The notes beneath the pieces were generated by a model. It searched no databases. It was not told the DNA's origin and was given only the letters and a program-made list of their open reading frames with translations. Shown piece after piece: positions 20,892 to 30,758 of a DNA stretch of 58,580 bases. Numbering within the stretch: position 1 is the first letter of the stretch; each line of letters opens with the position of its first letter. The stretch comes from Seminavis robusta. Its lineage: Eukaryota; Bacillariophyta; Bacillariophyceae; Naviculales; Naviculaceae. Position numbers and translations under genes: made by a program. The DNA is taken from contig CAICTM010000575.1 in the NCBI GenBank assembly GCA_903772945.1, positions 1-58,580 of the forward strand, given 5' to 3'.

Positions 20892-23800
20892 TTAACCACC
20901 GCCGCGGGCAGCAATGGCTGCCATAAGTCCTCCTCTTCCTCCACCAGGGGGGCCTCCACCACCGCCCTTTCCACGACCTGCGATAGCTGCCATCAGGCCA
21001 CCTCTGCCACCAGCAGGGGGGCCTCCACCTCCTTTCTTGCCGCGACCCGCGATAGCATCCATCAACCCGCCTCTGCCACCGCCAGGGGGCCCACCACCCT
21101 TCTTGCCGCGACCCGCGATAGCATCCATCAAACCTCCTCTGCCACCACCGCCTCTTCCGCGTCCTCGGCCAGCAATGCCAGCCAACAGACCACCTCTGCC
21201 ACCACGAGGAGGTTCTGGAATAACCACTTTCTCGGTGGCACCAAAGTCTTCGTCCGGTTCCTCCACTTCCGGAACCATCTTCTTTTTGACCTCTTCGATG
21301 ACCTCGTCAATCTTCTTGAGTTTGCGAGATCGATCGGGACGAGGTACGCCAAGCTTTTTGAGTGTTGCTACATTCTTGGTATGCAGCTCGCCAAGCATTC
21401 CTTCCAGCAGCTCAATCGTCTTGGAAACCCTCGTATCTTTCACCTTCAGTTCCTCCATTCGATCCTTCATGTACTTGAAGAAGACTTCAGCACATTCAAA
21501 CACTTCGTCTGACAAACCACACTCAGTAGCACTTCTAGTGTCAGGACCATCGCCTCCAGCCTTCTTCTTTCCAGTGGTTTGCATACCAGACCGCCCTGCA
21601 AAGTCCAGAGTTGCAAGCTTCAGATCATTTAGAGAGTCGGTGAAGCTAGCCACTTCTTTCTTCTTGTCATCGTCGGTGAACTTCTCGTTAAATAGACTGT
21701 TCTCAACCCATTTGGCCTGGGCAGCCTCCATCTTATCCATGGACTCATCCATCTGCTCGCAACTTCCATTGGCCTGCGAAACGAACCTAACACCTTTGTA
21801 ATGCTTTTTGAGAGCATTTGCACGCTCGTTGGATTTCTTTTCCTTGGCAAGCTCCAATGCCTCTGCCATCGCTTTGGCACCTGGATCGTCAACATCGGAT
21901 TTGGTGACCTGGGATGCCTCGTATTGTGCTTCTTCAGTCCATCCGTAGTCTCCTGTGTAATCGGGGTTCTTGTCGGCCTTCACGGGACACTGTTTTCCGA
22001 GCAAAGGGCAACCAGCGCTGGGATCATCACGAGTTGCATACGGATGGTTGTCTGGTGGACCATACTGGGCAATGTGCCTCATGTAGGGCGCCAGAGATTC
22101 CTTGAAGTTATTCTTCATCATTTGGTACCAGGTCCATTTTCGCTCCGTCATCTTTTCCGCTTTGTTCTTGTTCCATTTTGGTCCAATGGATTGCACATGA
22201 GCATAGATTGCGCGACGCTCGGTCAGCGTCAGACCTGTCACACGCATGTTCTCCAGTGTGGATGGATGCATTCTTTCAATGTCACCAGGGTCGAGTCGAA
22301 GCAGCATAAGAACGTTAGTACGCTTGAATTTCTTCGCTGTTGCCTTTGGGAGAAATTTGCCGTTGGGTGATGGGTTACCACACAAAGCTGCCTCACTGAG
22401 GTTCCTGATATTCACTGGCATGTGACGACGTAGCTGTTTGAGCGCATCAATATTCGCCTGCAAGTTGTCGTCCTCCCATTTCCTCTCGATTCGATCTTGT
22501 TCAGCTTGATACTCTTCCGTGATCATCAGAGCTGAATTGTAACGCTCCATCTCTTGTTCGAGTTTGAAGTACTCTTCACGCAGACGCGTCTGTTCCTCTT
22601 TGTCCGGGTGCGTGACATCGCTGCCACCAATTTCGTTCATTCTCTTGGCAATTTCCTCGACCTTCTCTTTTGCTTCCTCGTAGGGAATATCATCAGCAAT
22701 AGCAACACCTGCCTGAGCGAGTTGCTTTTCGAGCTTTTTCTGTCGTTTTTCGGCATCCTGGAGCTTCTTCAGAATGTCACCAATGTCACCCTGGTTGAGT
22801 TTTTCCATCATTTCTTTGATATCCGTAGCACCCATCGCGGAAATTGCACGAGCAGCTTCGGCAACATCGTCGGGAACAGCTTGCATTCCTTCGGGAACGA
22901 AGATGCCTTTTTGACCAGGCTTAGGTGGCGGCGGTTTTGGAGCTGCTGCCGCCGCTGGTGCTGCTGCTGCCGCCGGTGCTGCTGCCGCCGCCGCTGCTGG
23001 AGCGGCTGCCGCTGGAGCTGCTGCTGCCGCGGCTGGAGCCGCCGCTGCTGCCTCTGGGCCCTTCTTCTCCAACGGAGACAAAACAAAACGCGGCGTGGCC
23101 GAGTCCAGGTTCATCTTTTGTTTCACAACATTATCCAAATCCTCCTTGCTCTGGCCCGAAAGGTTTGCCAATTCGTCCAAGGTGAGATACTTTATGTCAG
23201 ACTCAACCTTGAGCTGCTGCGGTTCATTATCGGCACCAGGCGCCACCTTGACGGCAAACCTTTGCTCGCCGTTGGGGCCCACGGATAGGTCTTGATTTGC
23301 TGTTTCAGGGGCTGCCTCTAGCGTGCCTTGGCCATTGGCTTTACCTTCGTCACCAACAACCACAATGTAGGCATGAGCCTTATCCCCGTCTGCCGCGCCA
23401 GATGCTGGTGCGGCGCCCGGTGGAGTTTGGGCAGCTTGTGCTGCAGGAGCAGCAACCGATTGTGGTGCTTGTTCTTGTGCTGGAGTCTCGGGAGTTGGTG
23501 CTGCAGGTTGCACAAGGGGCTCGCGGTTAACCATATCACCAGCAACAGTTGCACTGCCCCCTGTAGGTTTAGCTGCTTCCTGGGCTCCAAGAAATCCGGA
23601 GAGGTCCGTGCTTTTGGATCCATCAACCATGAGGTCGCCAGCGGCATTCGAAGTCGCAGTGTCGGGAGCTTTGCGAACTATACGTCGAACTTTGGTACCG
23701 TCGGGTCGGGTGATGATTTCCCCTTCCTGGCTTGCATCAGCTGAATTGACGACTCTTCGCACGCGGCGAACCTTTGTTCCATCGGGCCGGACGAAGATTT

Positions 23801-25904
23801 CCCCCTCCCCGTCCCCTGCCGCCACAGTTGCATTGCCACCTGTTGGTCTAGCAGAAGCATCTTGGCCCAAGAAGCCATCGAGTGTTTTTGACTGGTTGTT
23901 CGCAGCTCCTCCTGCAGGCACTCGTCTTCGAATTCGGCGAACTTTCGTTCCGTCGGCTCTGGTGATGATCTCCACTTCTTCGTCTGGTTGTGCTGCCCCT
24001 GCTTTGGGTGCAACCATATCCCCGGCCACAGTGGCACTTCCCGAAACCTTGGGCTTTTCATCGGCTGCCTTATCCAAAAATCCAGCCAAGTCACCTGCTG
24101 CGCTACCGGCTGGTGGCTGACTTGCAGCTTCTTCTGGCTTGGCCGCTTCTGCCTCGCCCGCTTGCTTTGCAGCTTCTTCCTCGGCCTTTTTCCTAGCTTC
24201 CTCTTCCTCTGCCGCCTTCTTTGCGGCTTCCTCCTCTTCTTGTTTCTTCTTTTCTTCCTCTTCCTTCTTCTTTTCTTCCTCCGATTTCGCCGTCTTCTTA
24301 ATTCGCCTTACTTTCTTTCCGTCGGGGCGAATGTAGATCTCACCCTCAGAATACTTGGCCTTATGGCCTTCGGCTCCAGTCACCGTTGCACTTCCAGACA
24401 TTCCTGTTCCTCCCGTAGCTCCAGTGTCGAGGAATCCAGCCAAAGATTGCGAGCTCGACGGTGCGGCTGCCTGGGGATTCTTCTTGACACGTCGAACCTT
24501 TTTTCCATCCGCCCGAATGTAGATTTCTCCTAGTTCCTTTCCGTCACCGGACACTGTAGCGCTTCCGCCCTGTGGTCGTTGTGCATCGCTGTTGCCCAAA
24601 AAGGTTGAAAGGCCCTTACCAGAAACACTGCGAGTCTTCTTGATTCGTCGAACTTTCTTTCCGTCGGCACGAATGTAGATTTCTCCTTCTTGTTGCAGGT
24701 TACCACCCGTTTCGGCTCCCGTGACGGTCGCACTTCCACTGCCGGCTCCAGGTGCATTTTGAAGCACGTTGGAATCGAGCAACCCATCCAGAGTTGCGGG
24801 TTTTTTCTTGACCCTCCTGACTTTCTTTCCGTCGGCTCGAATGTAAATTTCTCCTTCTTCAGCAGCCGGAGCCGGTGCCCCCGTGACGGTGGCACTATCA
24901 CCAGCAGGCTTTTTCTTGACCCGCCTAACCTTTTTTCCATCGGCTCGAATGTATATTTCTCCCTCTTCGGCAGGCTTGGATGCGCCAAGATCTCCGGGGA
25001 CAGTAGCACTATCGCCTCCCACTTTGGCTGTCTCTTGCTGGGACAGCATGGATCCCAACGAGGTGGATGCTGGGGCCACACTGGCGGAATCTGAGGCAGT
25101 AGGTTTCTTCTTTTTCACTCGTCTGACTTTCTTTCCATCAGCACGAATATAAATTTCTCCCTCTTCATGCGGCTGTGATTTTCCAATATCACCAGGAACC
25201 GTGGCACTGTCACCACCTGGGCCTTTGGCAGCAGCCCCACCCAAGTGCGACGAGAGAGAGGGTGTCCCCGCTACGGATTGACTGCTACTAGGAGCCGCAG
25301 CGGGTTTCTTCTTTACTCTGCGAACCTTTTTGCCATCGGCTCGAATGTAAATTTCTCCCTCTTGGGGTTTGCTACTCGAGACGGGCCCAGAAACCGTGTG
25401 GGATTCTCCCGTGGGACGAGCTCCGTCTCCTTGACTGAGCAAGGCGTCCAGGGATGCAATGTTGTCTCCATCCGTAGGTGGAAGTTGCTTCAAGGCATCT
25501 GGCAGGATCACTGCTTGAGCGCCCTTGAGTTCATTGACCAGAGTCCCAAAAGAGTTTGGATCTATCGACGGTTTGCCAGCATATCGCGCCAACAGTCCAA
25601 TGTGGCGAGGATCCATTTCGGAGAAATCGTCTCCATTATCTCCCAGAGCCTGACACACCTGGATCCATTGCATGAGCTTGAGAGATAGATTGGCTTGAGC
25701 GGATTGGCCTTCGTTGGTAACGTAAAAGAATCGATGCTGCGTAAAGGGGGCAGTGGCTGACTTGACATTGCTCCCTCGTTCTACCAGGACATGAGGCAAA
25801 CGTCCTGTTTTGAGAGCTTCTTTCAGCTCGTCTCCCGTCGCCATACCCAGTTTGGAGAGAGCATGAGGCTCGGTTACCCACATGCCTTTGGGACAGATCG
25901 ACAT
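20892..25904 (-). CDS. Giant modular repeat protein with basic repeats and C-terminal WH2-like motifs
   Basis: 1670 residues in one exon, complete from ATG at 25904 to TAA. A globular-looking N-terminal domain (~1-150) comes first. About ten copies of a ~45-70-residue unit follow (~155-800). Each has a serine-rich linker with a SATVxGD motif, then the basic motif GEIYIRADGKKVRRVKKK. Later copies read EIITRADGTKVRRIRRR and GEIFVRPDGTKVRRVRR. A Lys/Glu/Ala-rich likely single helix (~510-565) interrupts the array. An Ala/Pro-rich spacer (~935-985) and a large helical region without a recognised domain (~985-1540) follow. The C-terminus has five copies of RGGLMDAIAGRGKKGGGPP. Their L-L/M-x-x-I-x-x-G-x-x-K-K spacing resembles WH2 (or formin DAD) motifs, which suggests actin or membrane scaffold binding. 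I see no formin FH2 signature. Function is inferred only. Confidence 0.8.
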   Translation of the reverse strand: MSICPKGMWVTEPHALSKLGMATGDELKEALKTGRLPHVLVERGSNVKSATAPFTQHRFFYVTNEGQSAQANLSLKLMQWIQVCQALGDNGDDFSEMDPRHIGLLARYAGKPSIDPNSFGTLVNELKGAQAVILPDALKQLPPTDGDNIASLDALLSQGDGARPTGESHTVSGPVSSSKPQEGEIYIRADGKKVRRVKKKPAAAPSSSQSVAGTPSLSSHLGGAAAKGPGGDSATVPGDIGKSQPHEEGEIYIRADGKKVRRVKKKKPTASDSASVAPASTSLGSMLSQQETAKVGGDSATVPGDLGASKPAEEGEIYIRADGKKVRRVKKKPAGDSATVTGAPAPAAEEGEIYIRADGKKVRRVKKKPATLDGLLDSNVLQNAPGAGSGSATVTGAETGGNLQQEGEIYIRADGKKVRRIKKTRSVSGKGLSTFLGNSDAQRPQGGSATVSGDGKELGEIYIRADGKKVRRVKKNPQAAAPSSSQSLAGFLDTGATGGTGMSGSATVTGAEGHKAKYSEGEIYIRPDGKKVRRIKKTAKSEEEKKKEEEEKKKQEEEEAAKKAAEEEEARKKAEEEAAKQAGEAEAAKPEEAASQPPAGSAAGDLAGFLDKAADEKPKVSGSATVAGDMVAPKAGAAQPDEEVEIITRADGTKVRRIRRRVPAGGAANNQSKTLDGFLGQDASARPTGGNATVAAGDGEGEIFVRPDGTKVRRVRRVVNSADASQEGEIITRPDGTKVRRIVRKAPDTATSNAAGDLMVDGSKSTDLSGFLGAQEAAKPTGGSATVAGDMVNREPLVQPAAPTPETPAQEQAPQSVAAPAAQAAQTPPGAAPASGAADGDKAHAYIVVVGDEGKANGQGTLEAAPETANQDLSVGPNGEQRFAVKVAPGADNEPQQLKVESDIKYLTLDELANLSGQSKEDLDNVVKQKMNLDSATPRFVLSPLEKKGPEAAAAAPAAAAAAPAAAAPAAAAAAAPAAAAAPAAAAAPKPPPPKPGQKGIFVPEGMQAVPDDVAEAARAISAMGATDIKEMMEKLNQGDIGDILKKLQDAEKRQKKLEKQLAQAGVAIADDIPYEEAKEKVEEIAKRMNEIGGSDVTHPDKEEQTRLREEYFKLEQEMERYNSALMITEEYQAEQDRIERKWEDDNLQANIDALKQLRRHMPVNIRNLSEAALCGNPSPNGKFLPKATAKKFKRTNVLMLLRLDPGDIERMHPSTLENMRVTGLTLTERRAIYAHVQSIGPKWNKNKAEKMTERKWTWYQMMKNNFKESLAPYMRHIAQYGPPDNHPYATRDDPSAGCPLLGKQCPVKADKNPDYTGDYGWTEEAQYEASQVTKSDVDDPGAKAMAEALELAKEKKSNERANALKKHYKGVRFVSQANGSCEQMDESMDKMEAAQAKWVENSLFNEKFTDDDKKKEVASFTDSLNDLKLATLDFAGRSGMQTTGKKKAGGDGPDTRSATECGLSDEVFECAEVFFKYMKDRMEELKVKDTRVSKTIELLEGMLGELHTKNVATLKKLGVPRPDRSRKLKKIDEVIEEVKKKMVPEVEEPDEDFGATEKVVIPEPPRGGRGGLLAGIAGRGRGRGGGGRGGLMDAIAGRGKKGGGPPGGGRGGLMDAIAGRGKKGGGGPPAGGRGGLMAAIAGRGKGGGGGPPGGGRGGLMAAIAARGGG

Positions 25905-27436
25905 GTTTTTCTTCGTTTTTGAACTTCCGTGATGCTACCCTTTTTCTTGATAAACGAACGGGTTATTGTTGCGCAAATTGTATCACCAGCATTCCACGCC
26001 AATCTCACTACTAGTAGATCAGATCAGACCAGCTTTTGGATAGGGAACGACAACGACGAGACCATGAATGTTGGTCTCTTGGACCATGAAGAAGAAGATC
26101 GAGACAATTGCGTGATCCTTGAATGCTACCGCTGTGCTGCTTTTGCTCGAGACGTTGCGTTAGAAAGATCCTTGGACGCCCGCCAGCCCAATCTTCCACA
26201 TCACTTTTACCAAAAGTAAGCCTATCCTGCACGGGACCCAACTGGGAAAGGTGCTTTTCGGGTCATTCACTGGATGTTGTCAAGATTCTCCCAAAAGGAG
26301 GGAGATCTTTGGAAAGCGGCTACAGTTATGATACCGAGGGGTAGCTTGCTTCACGGTACGGCATCGAAGCGAAGCATCTCTTTGGAGATTCCTATCAGTA
26401 CTAGTTGATACTATGAGCAATGGTTCATTTTATCTCTCTTTATATGATGTGTTGACTGCAGTACTCCAACTAAGGTAGGATGCCAGTCAAAGTCCACCTG
26501 AGTGAGACACTACGCAACGATTGCTTGCCCCACAAATCCAGTTATTCAACCCAGTGTGTCTACGGTATGAGTCTTCATTGCGATGTTACCGTTTTATACA
26601 ATCCAACAGCCAAGGATGCAAGACTTTCTCACCAAGCTGAAGATAGTTGTTTACGAGCAATAATGCAACCAATTCGAGCGCCAAGAAAAGAGGGAGAAAA
26701 CCTGGCACTTTTAAGTGTCGCGCCATCGCGGGAAAAGTCAAGGTGGATGTCGCACAGTTGGAAACGTGCATTTCCTTTAATGCCGTGGTTAACCATTTCA
26801 ACATACACTGAACCAAGAGCGCACCTACTAGTATGCATAACCCGAGGAAAGCATTTATTATGCTTGTAGAGGTGGTTGACTAGTACCACAGCACAGCTCA
26901 CTTCCTTAGTTTAGATAGTTATTAGTTGCACAGTTGGAAAGAAGGATCCATTAGTCTATTTGTCTTTGACAACCCATCAATTTCTTCACCTATCCTGTCC
27001 CCTTGAGAAGAACAACTCTGCCAGATCTGCCCACGAGACCTGTTCATTGGGAAGCGAATGGATTGGACAATTGCTGGTGGTGTTGGTGATGGATTGTGTG
27101 AAATGCTCTGTTCCTGCGGGTGCATGAGCGAGGGTTGACTGCAGGTATGGCAAACTAGCTAGTACCAGGTACTGGTATTGCAGAAGAAGTACATGTATGG
27201 TACCGGTTCTGTCCATCCGTCCTGTGCGGTCCCGCCCCCTCAACCTTTGCCTTCTTCTTGTCCCCCCCTTCGCCTCAGTCAAAGCAAGCCTTAACCCTAC
27301 CGGTATGATGAATGACGCTAACCGGGCGTTCGTGAGTTGGATATCCCTTCCCACCGACAGCCACAAGTAGAACCTGTTGACATGGACCCACATGAAGAGG
27401 TAGCCTTCCTTGTCATTCCGATAGTTGACAATAATA
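25905..27436. other. Divergent intergenic region
   Basis: 1.5 kb between the divergent modular-repeat gene and TAF5. Open frames of up to ~130 codons here lack convincing composition or splice context. A GTAC cluster (GGTACTGGTATT, ATGGTACCGG) lies at 27167-27206, shortly upstream of TAF5. Confidence 0.5.
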
Positions 27437-30384
27437 ATGGCTCCAGAACGAGGTAGTTTAGCTTCCAAGGAAGCCCCATCCGCGGCGGCACCCGATGCCA
27501 GTGCAGCAGCACCTGCGGATGCCAACAATGTGGCGGCGACAGAGACCCCTGCTGCTGCAGCAGCTGCTGCTGCTGCGAAACCCGATACGGCCACGGCCCG
27601 CGAGGGCTTGTTGGATGCTGCCGTGTTGGAATATCTCAAGAAGAAGGGAATGGAATCGGCTGCATCGGAACTGGGTAAAATTCTGAAAGAAGAAGGCAAA
27701 TCAGACGACAACAAGAAGGGAATGGAAGAAGACGATCGATCCGGGCTCTTGGCCAAGGCTACGGGGGGTGGATTTGGTTACGATCGAGATGCCGCAGCAC
27801 CGGTGGCTCATTGGGGAGTGCCAGACACGGCAGCACTCAAATATGCCAAAAAGCCAGCCAAAGATGGGGACCAAATGGGCTACGAAGAAGCACGGGCCCT
27901 GTTGGATTCCTTTACTTCGTTTCAGCTGTGGGTATTGAGCCTCCCCGATCAAGATGGAGTCCAATCGGCAGCCGGAAACGCCATTGCCAAGGCACAAGAA
28001 ATGCTTCGACAAGGCAAAAAGGATGGTAAACCAGCCTCTTTGTCATCTGTGGTACAAACGTTGACCAACCAACCTGCCGGCAGTTCCACGGATGAGCTAA
28101 ATAATGCTGCTATGAGAAATAAGTCCACATCACACTACTACCAGTTGCCGCCATCGGTCAAGCCAGAACTGTTCGCCGTGTCATTTGCCTTGATGGTACA
28201 CACATACTGTGAGCTGCTCGAAGTGGGCATGGAGTCCACGGCTCATGTCCTACGCGACACCTTTCGAACCGTCTACGAGCCAATGTACGGAAAAGAAATG
28301 GCCGATCTCTTTCAATGCGTTTCCACAGAGGACATGATGAGACTGAATTCGCACAATGCACAGCACATGGAATCCCTGGGAACTTTAAAAGGAATACTCG
28401 TACAGGTGGCAAACTATCAACTCAAACGCGACGAACTCAACGCATCGGCGACTCAAATGGACGACGCCACACAGGCGGCCAAAAAGGCCAAACTACAAGA
28501 ATACGATCGGGCGATTGCCATGTTGCGGCAAAAGTACAATGAAGTCAGTCAAAAAGCCAGCATGCTGTTCAATAAGATGCACGATCTACCATTCCTTCGA
28601 CGTGCTCGAGCCGTCCGATGGCAATTGTCCCTCTCCACCACAACCCACAGTCTCCTGGCGGCCTTTTTAAACGCCAATGATACCTCGCTGTTGGCCATGA
28701 ATACACTGCTACAAACCAAATGTGAATTGCACGTCGAACAAAGGGACCCTCTCGCATATACGCCGGCGTGTGTCTTGGACGACAACATGGACGTCGACGG
28801 GGAAACGACTCTGAAACTCAACAAGTCACAAATCAGTTGGGCGGCTCCCATGGTACGCCAAGATATGGATGCTCACGCCAGCGACAAGTTGGCGTTTCCA
28901 AAATTCCAATTGGATAAAGAGTACAGCGACAGTGCCGTGGCACAAAAGGAAAAGGAATTGGTGGAATTCAACCGGGCGCTCTTGGTGAATGGATTTCGCC
29001 GTTTGGAGGCGTTGGAACGAAAACAGGAATACGAAGTCCTGCCAGAATTGAGAATTCTCAAGGATGACCCCAATGACACCATTCAAAGACGTGAATGTGC
29101 CAACCCACTGGAACCAACCATCCTCTTGTCAACAATTTGTTGCACTGCCGGAGTGGGAACCACCACAAGGAGATCTTTGGTACAGGGATCTTCCTCCTCG
29201 TCCAATCGAAGCAGCAACTACTTTGACAAAACGACAGCCATGTGGGAAGAAGCCGGAATTGGACTTTGTTGTGCCAAGATTTGTCCACCGGATGGGCGAC
29301 AAATCGCAGTGGGGTGTGATGACGCAGCAGTTCGCATCTATCACAAGCAAGGAGAGGACGATGGTGAAGAACCCGAGCAAGTCTTGTTGGGCCACAAGAA
29401 TGGCTTTCCAGTCTTTGACTTGTCGTGGAATCGAGACGGACGATCCTTGCTCAGTGCAGCTGGAGATGGCACGGTGCGGTTATGGGACACTCGCGCCACT
29501 GGCACCTTTGGAACTCCCAAAGCGTCTGGCAGAGAGTCCAGTTCGTCACGTTCTAGCACCAAGGGAGGAATGAACGTGCCCAAGGCAAAAAAAGAGGAAT
29601 CCGAATCCGTCAGTGGGGCTGCACTGGCAGTGTATCGAGGGCATGCACCGTCTACACCTGTCTGGTCTGTAAGCTTTTCACCGTGTGGCTACTATTTCGC
29701 AACGGCTGGTGCCGATGCCACCGTTCGACTCTGGACAACGGACAGAGAAGTCCCCTGCCGGTTGTTCACAGGGCATACGTCAATGATCGTGAATTGTGCG
29801 GACTGGAATCCCAATTGCAACTATATCATTTCGGGTGAGTGCAGGACAGTGCGTATGTTTTTGGTTGACTGGGATACACGCTGACTGTATCTTTTCTGTT
29901 TTTTTAAGGTTCCGAGGACAAAACGGCACGGCTTTGGGACATTCATTCAGGCCGTACAGTGAGATTATTGAACGGATGCTCGCTTGGGATCACGGCTGTA
30001 AAGATATCTCCTTGCGGAAAATACGCAGCCGGGGCTGACTCTGGTGGCGATATCCATATTTGGGACGTTGGAACCGGCAAGAAAGTGACCGAGTTCCGCA
30101 ACAAACGAGCAGCAGACAGAGACAGACCAACCAGTATGATGCATGCCATGTCTTTCAGTGCTTGTGGTTCCAGCTTGGCTGTGGGTGGTGACAATTGCTG
30201 CGTTAGAATCTGGGACGTCCGTCGGGAATCTTTGGAAGCATATCCAGTGGTTGAAACTCCGATCAAGAGTTACCCCACCCGACAAACTATGATCATGGAC
30301 TTGAAATATTCCAGTCGAAACCTCCTTTTGTCCGTTGGCAAGTACATTGCTCCAGTGCCGTCGCCGGTAATGATCTCTGATTAG
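27437..30384 (+). CDS. TAF5: Transcription initiation factor TFIID subunit 5 (LisH, TAF5 NTD2, WD40)
   Basis: Two exons, 27437-29834 and 29909-30384 (957 residues). The 74-nt intron (GTGAGT ... TTTTTTTAAG) interrupts a WD repeat exactly where its GSEDKTARLWD end is needed. The start is the first ATG, reading MAPERG. After an Ala-rich leader comes a LisH-like helix pair (~52-88), then the TAF5 N-terminal dimerisation domain (~225-340, including PELFAVSFALMVHTYCELL). A C-terminal propeller of at least six WD repeats (~640-930) includes DGTVRLWD, DATVRLW and DKTARLWD. TAF5 is a structural scaffold of TFIID at core promoters and, in some eukaryotes, of SAGA. A Ser-rich insert (~695-735) between WD repeats is unusual. 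Length and domain order otherwise fit the family. Confidence 0.92.
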
Positions 30385-30758
30385 ATGCCGTTGATGGGCG
30401 AACTAATAGTCAATCAAACACGAGGTAAGAGAGGTCTTGTCTATCTAGTCTCTACGCGCCTGAAACTGCTAGAATCGATTGCTTCGGTGTCTACAATCGT
30501 ACCGTACTACCACACCGTAGCTTCATGTACGGTTGCGGCACTATTGGTACCGGTACTTGGTACCTGGTACCTACCGAAGTCCGTCGTCCCACAATGCTCA
30601 CAGTTCGTGCTGACTCCAACGAAGCAAGATCTTACAAGATCGTAAGAATCGAATCGAATCGAATCCGTGACCCCGAGTCACTGATTGAAATCTTCCTCCA
30701 TCCACCCTCCACCATCAACACTCCCAGCCAGATCTTCCTTTTCTCAAAAAAGAGGACC
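30385..30758. other. Short intergenic region with dense GTAC motifs
   Basis: 374 nt between two plus-strand genes, likely holding the promoter of the U32 gene. It contains TTGGTACCGGTACTTGGTACCTGGTACC at 30544-30571, a tight cluster of GGTACC palindromes. A run of GAATC repeats lies at 30644-30664. Confidence 0.6.

Noticed and set aside
20914..21801. 295-codon plus-strand Pro-rich ORF
   Set aside because: Antisense of the Gly-rich C-terminal repeats of the modular protein; the proline repeats simply mirror the glycine codons.
20892..25904. Formin identity for the modular protein
   Set aside because: The C-terminal motifs resemble DAD/WH2, but no FH2 signature is visible in the 550-residue helical region, and the Pro-rich part is a short Ala/Pro spacer.
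25932..26219. Short plus-strand ORF divergent to the modular gene
   Set aside because: No conserved pattern, and it overlaps the likely promoter region; cannot be told from chance.
26986..27756. 256-codon minus-strand ORF
   Set aside because: It is the antisense of the Ala-rich TAF5 leader plus upstream DNA; its composition is a mirror of GC-rich coding codons.
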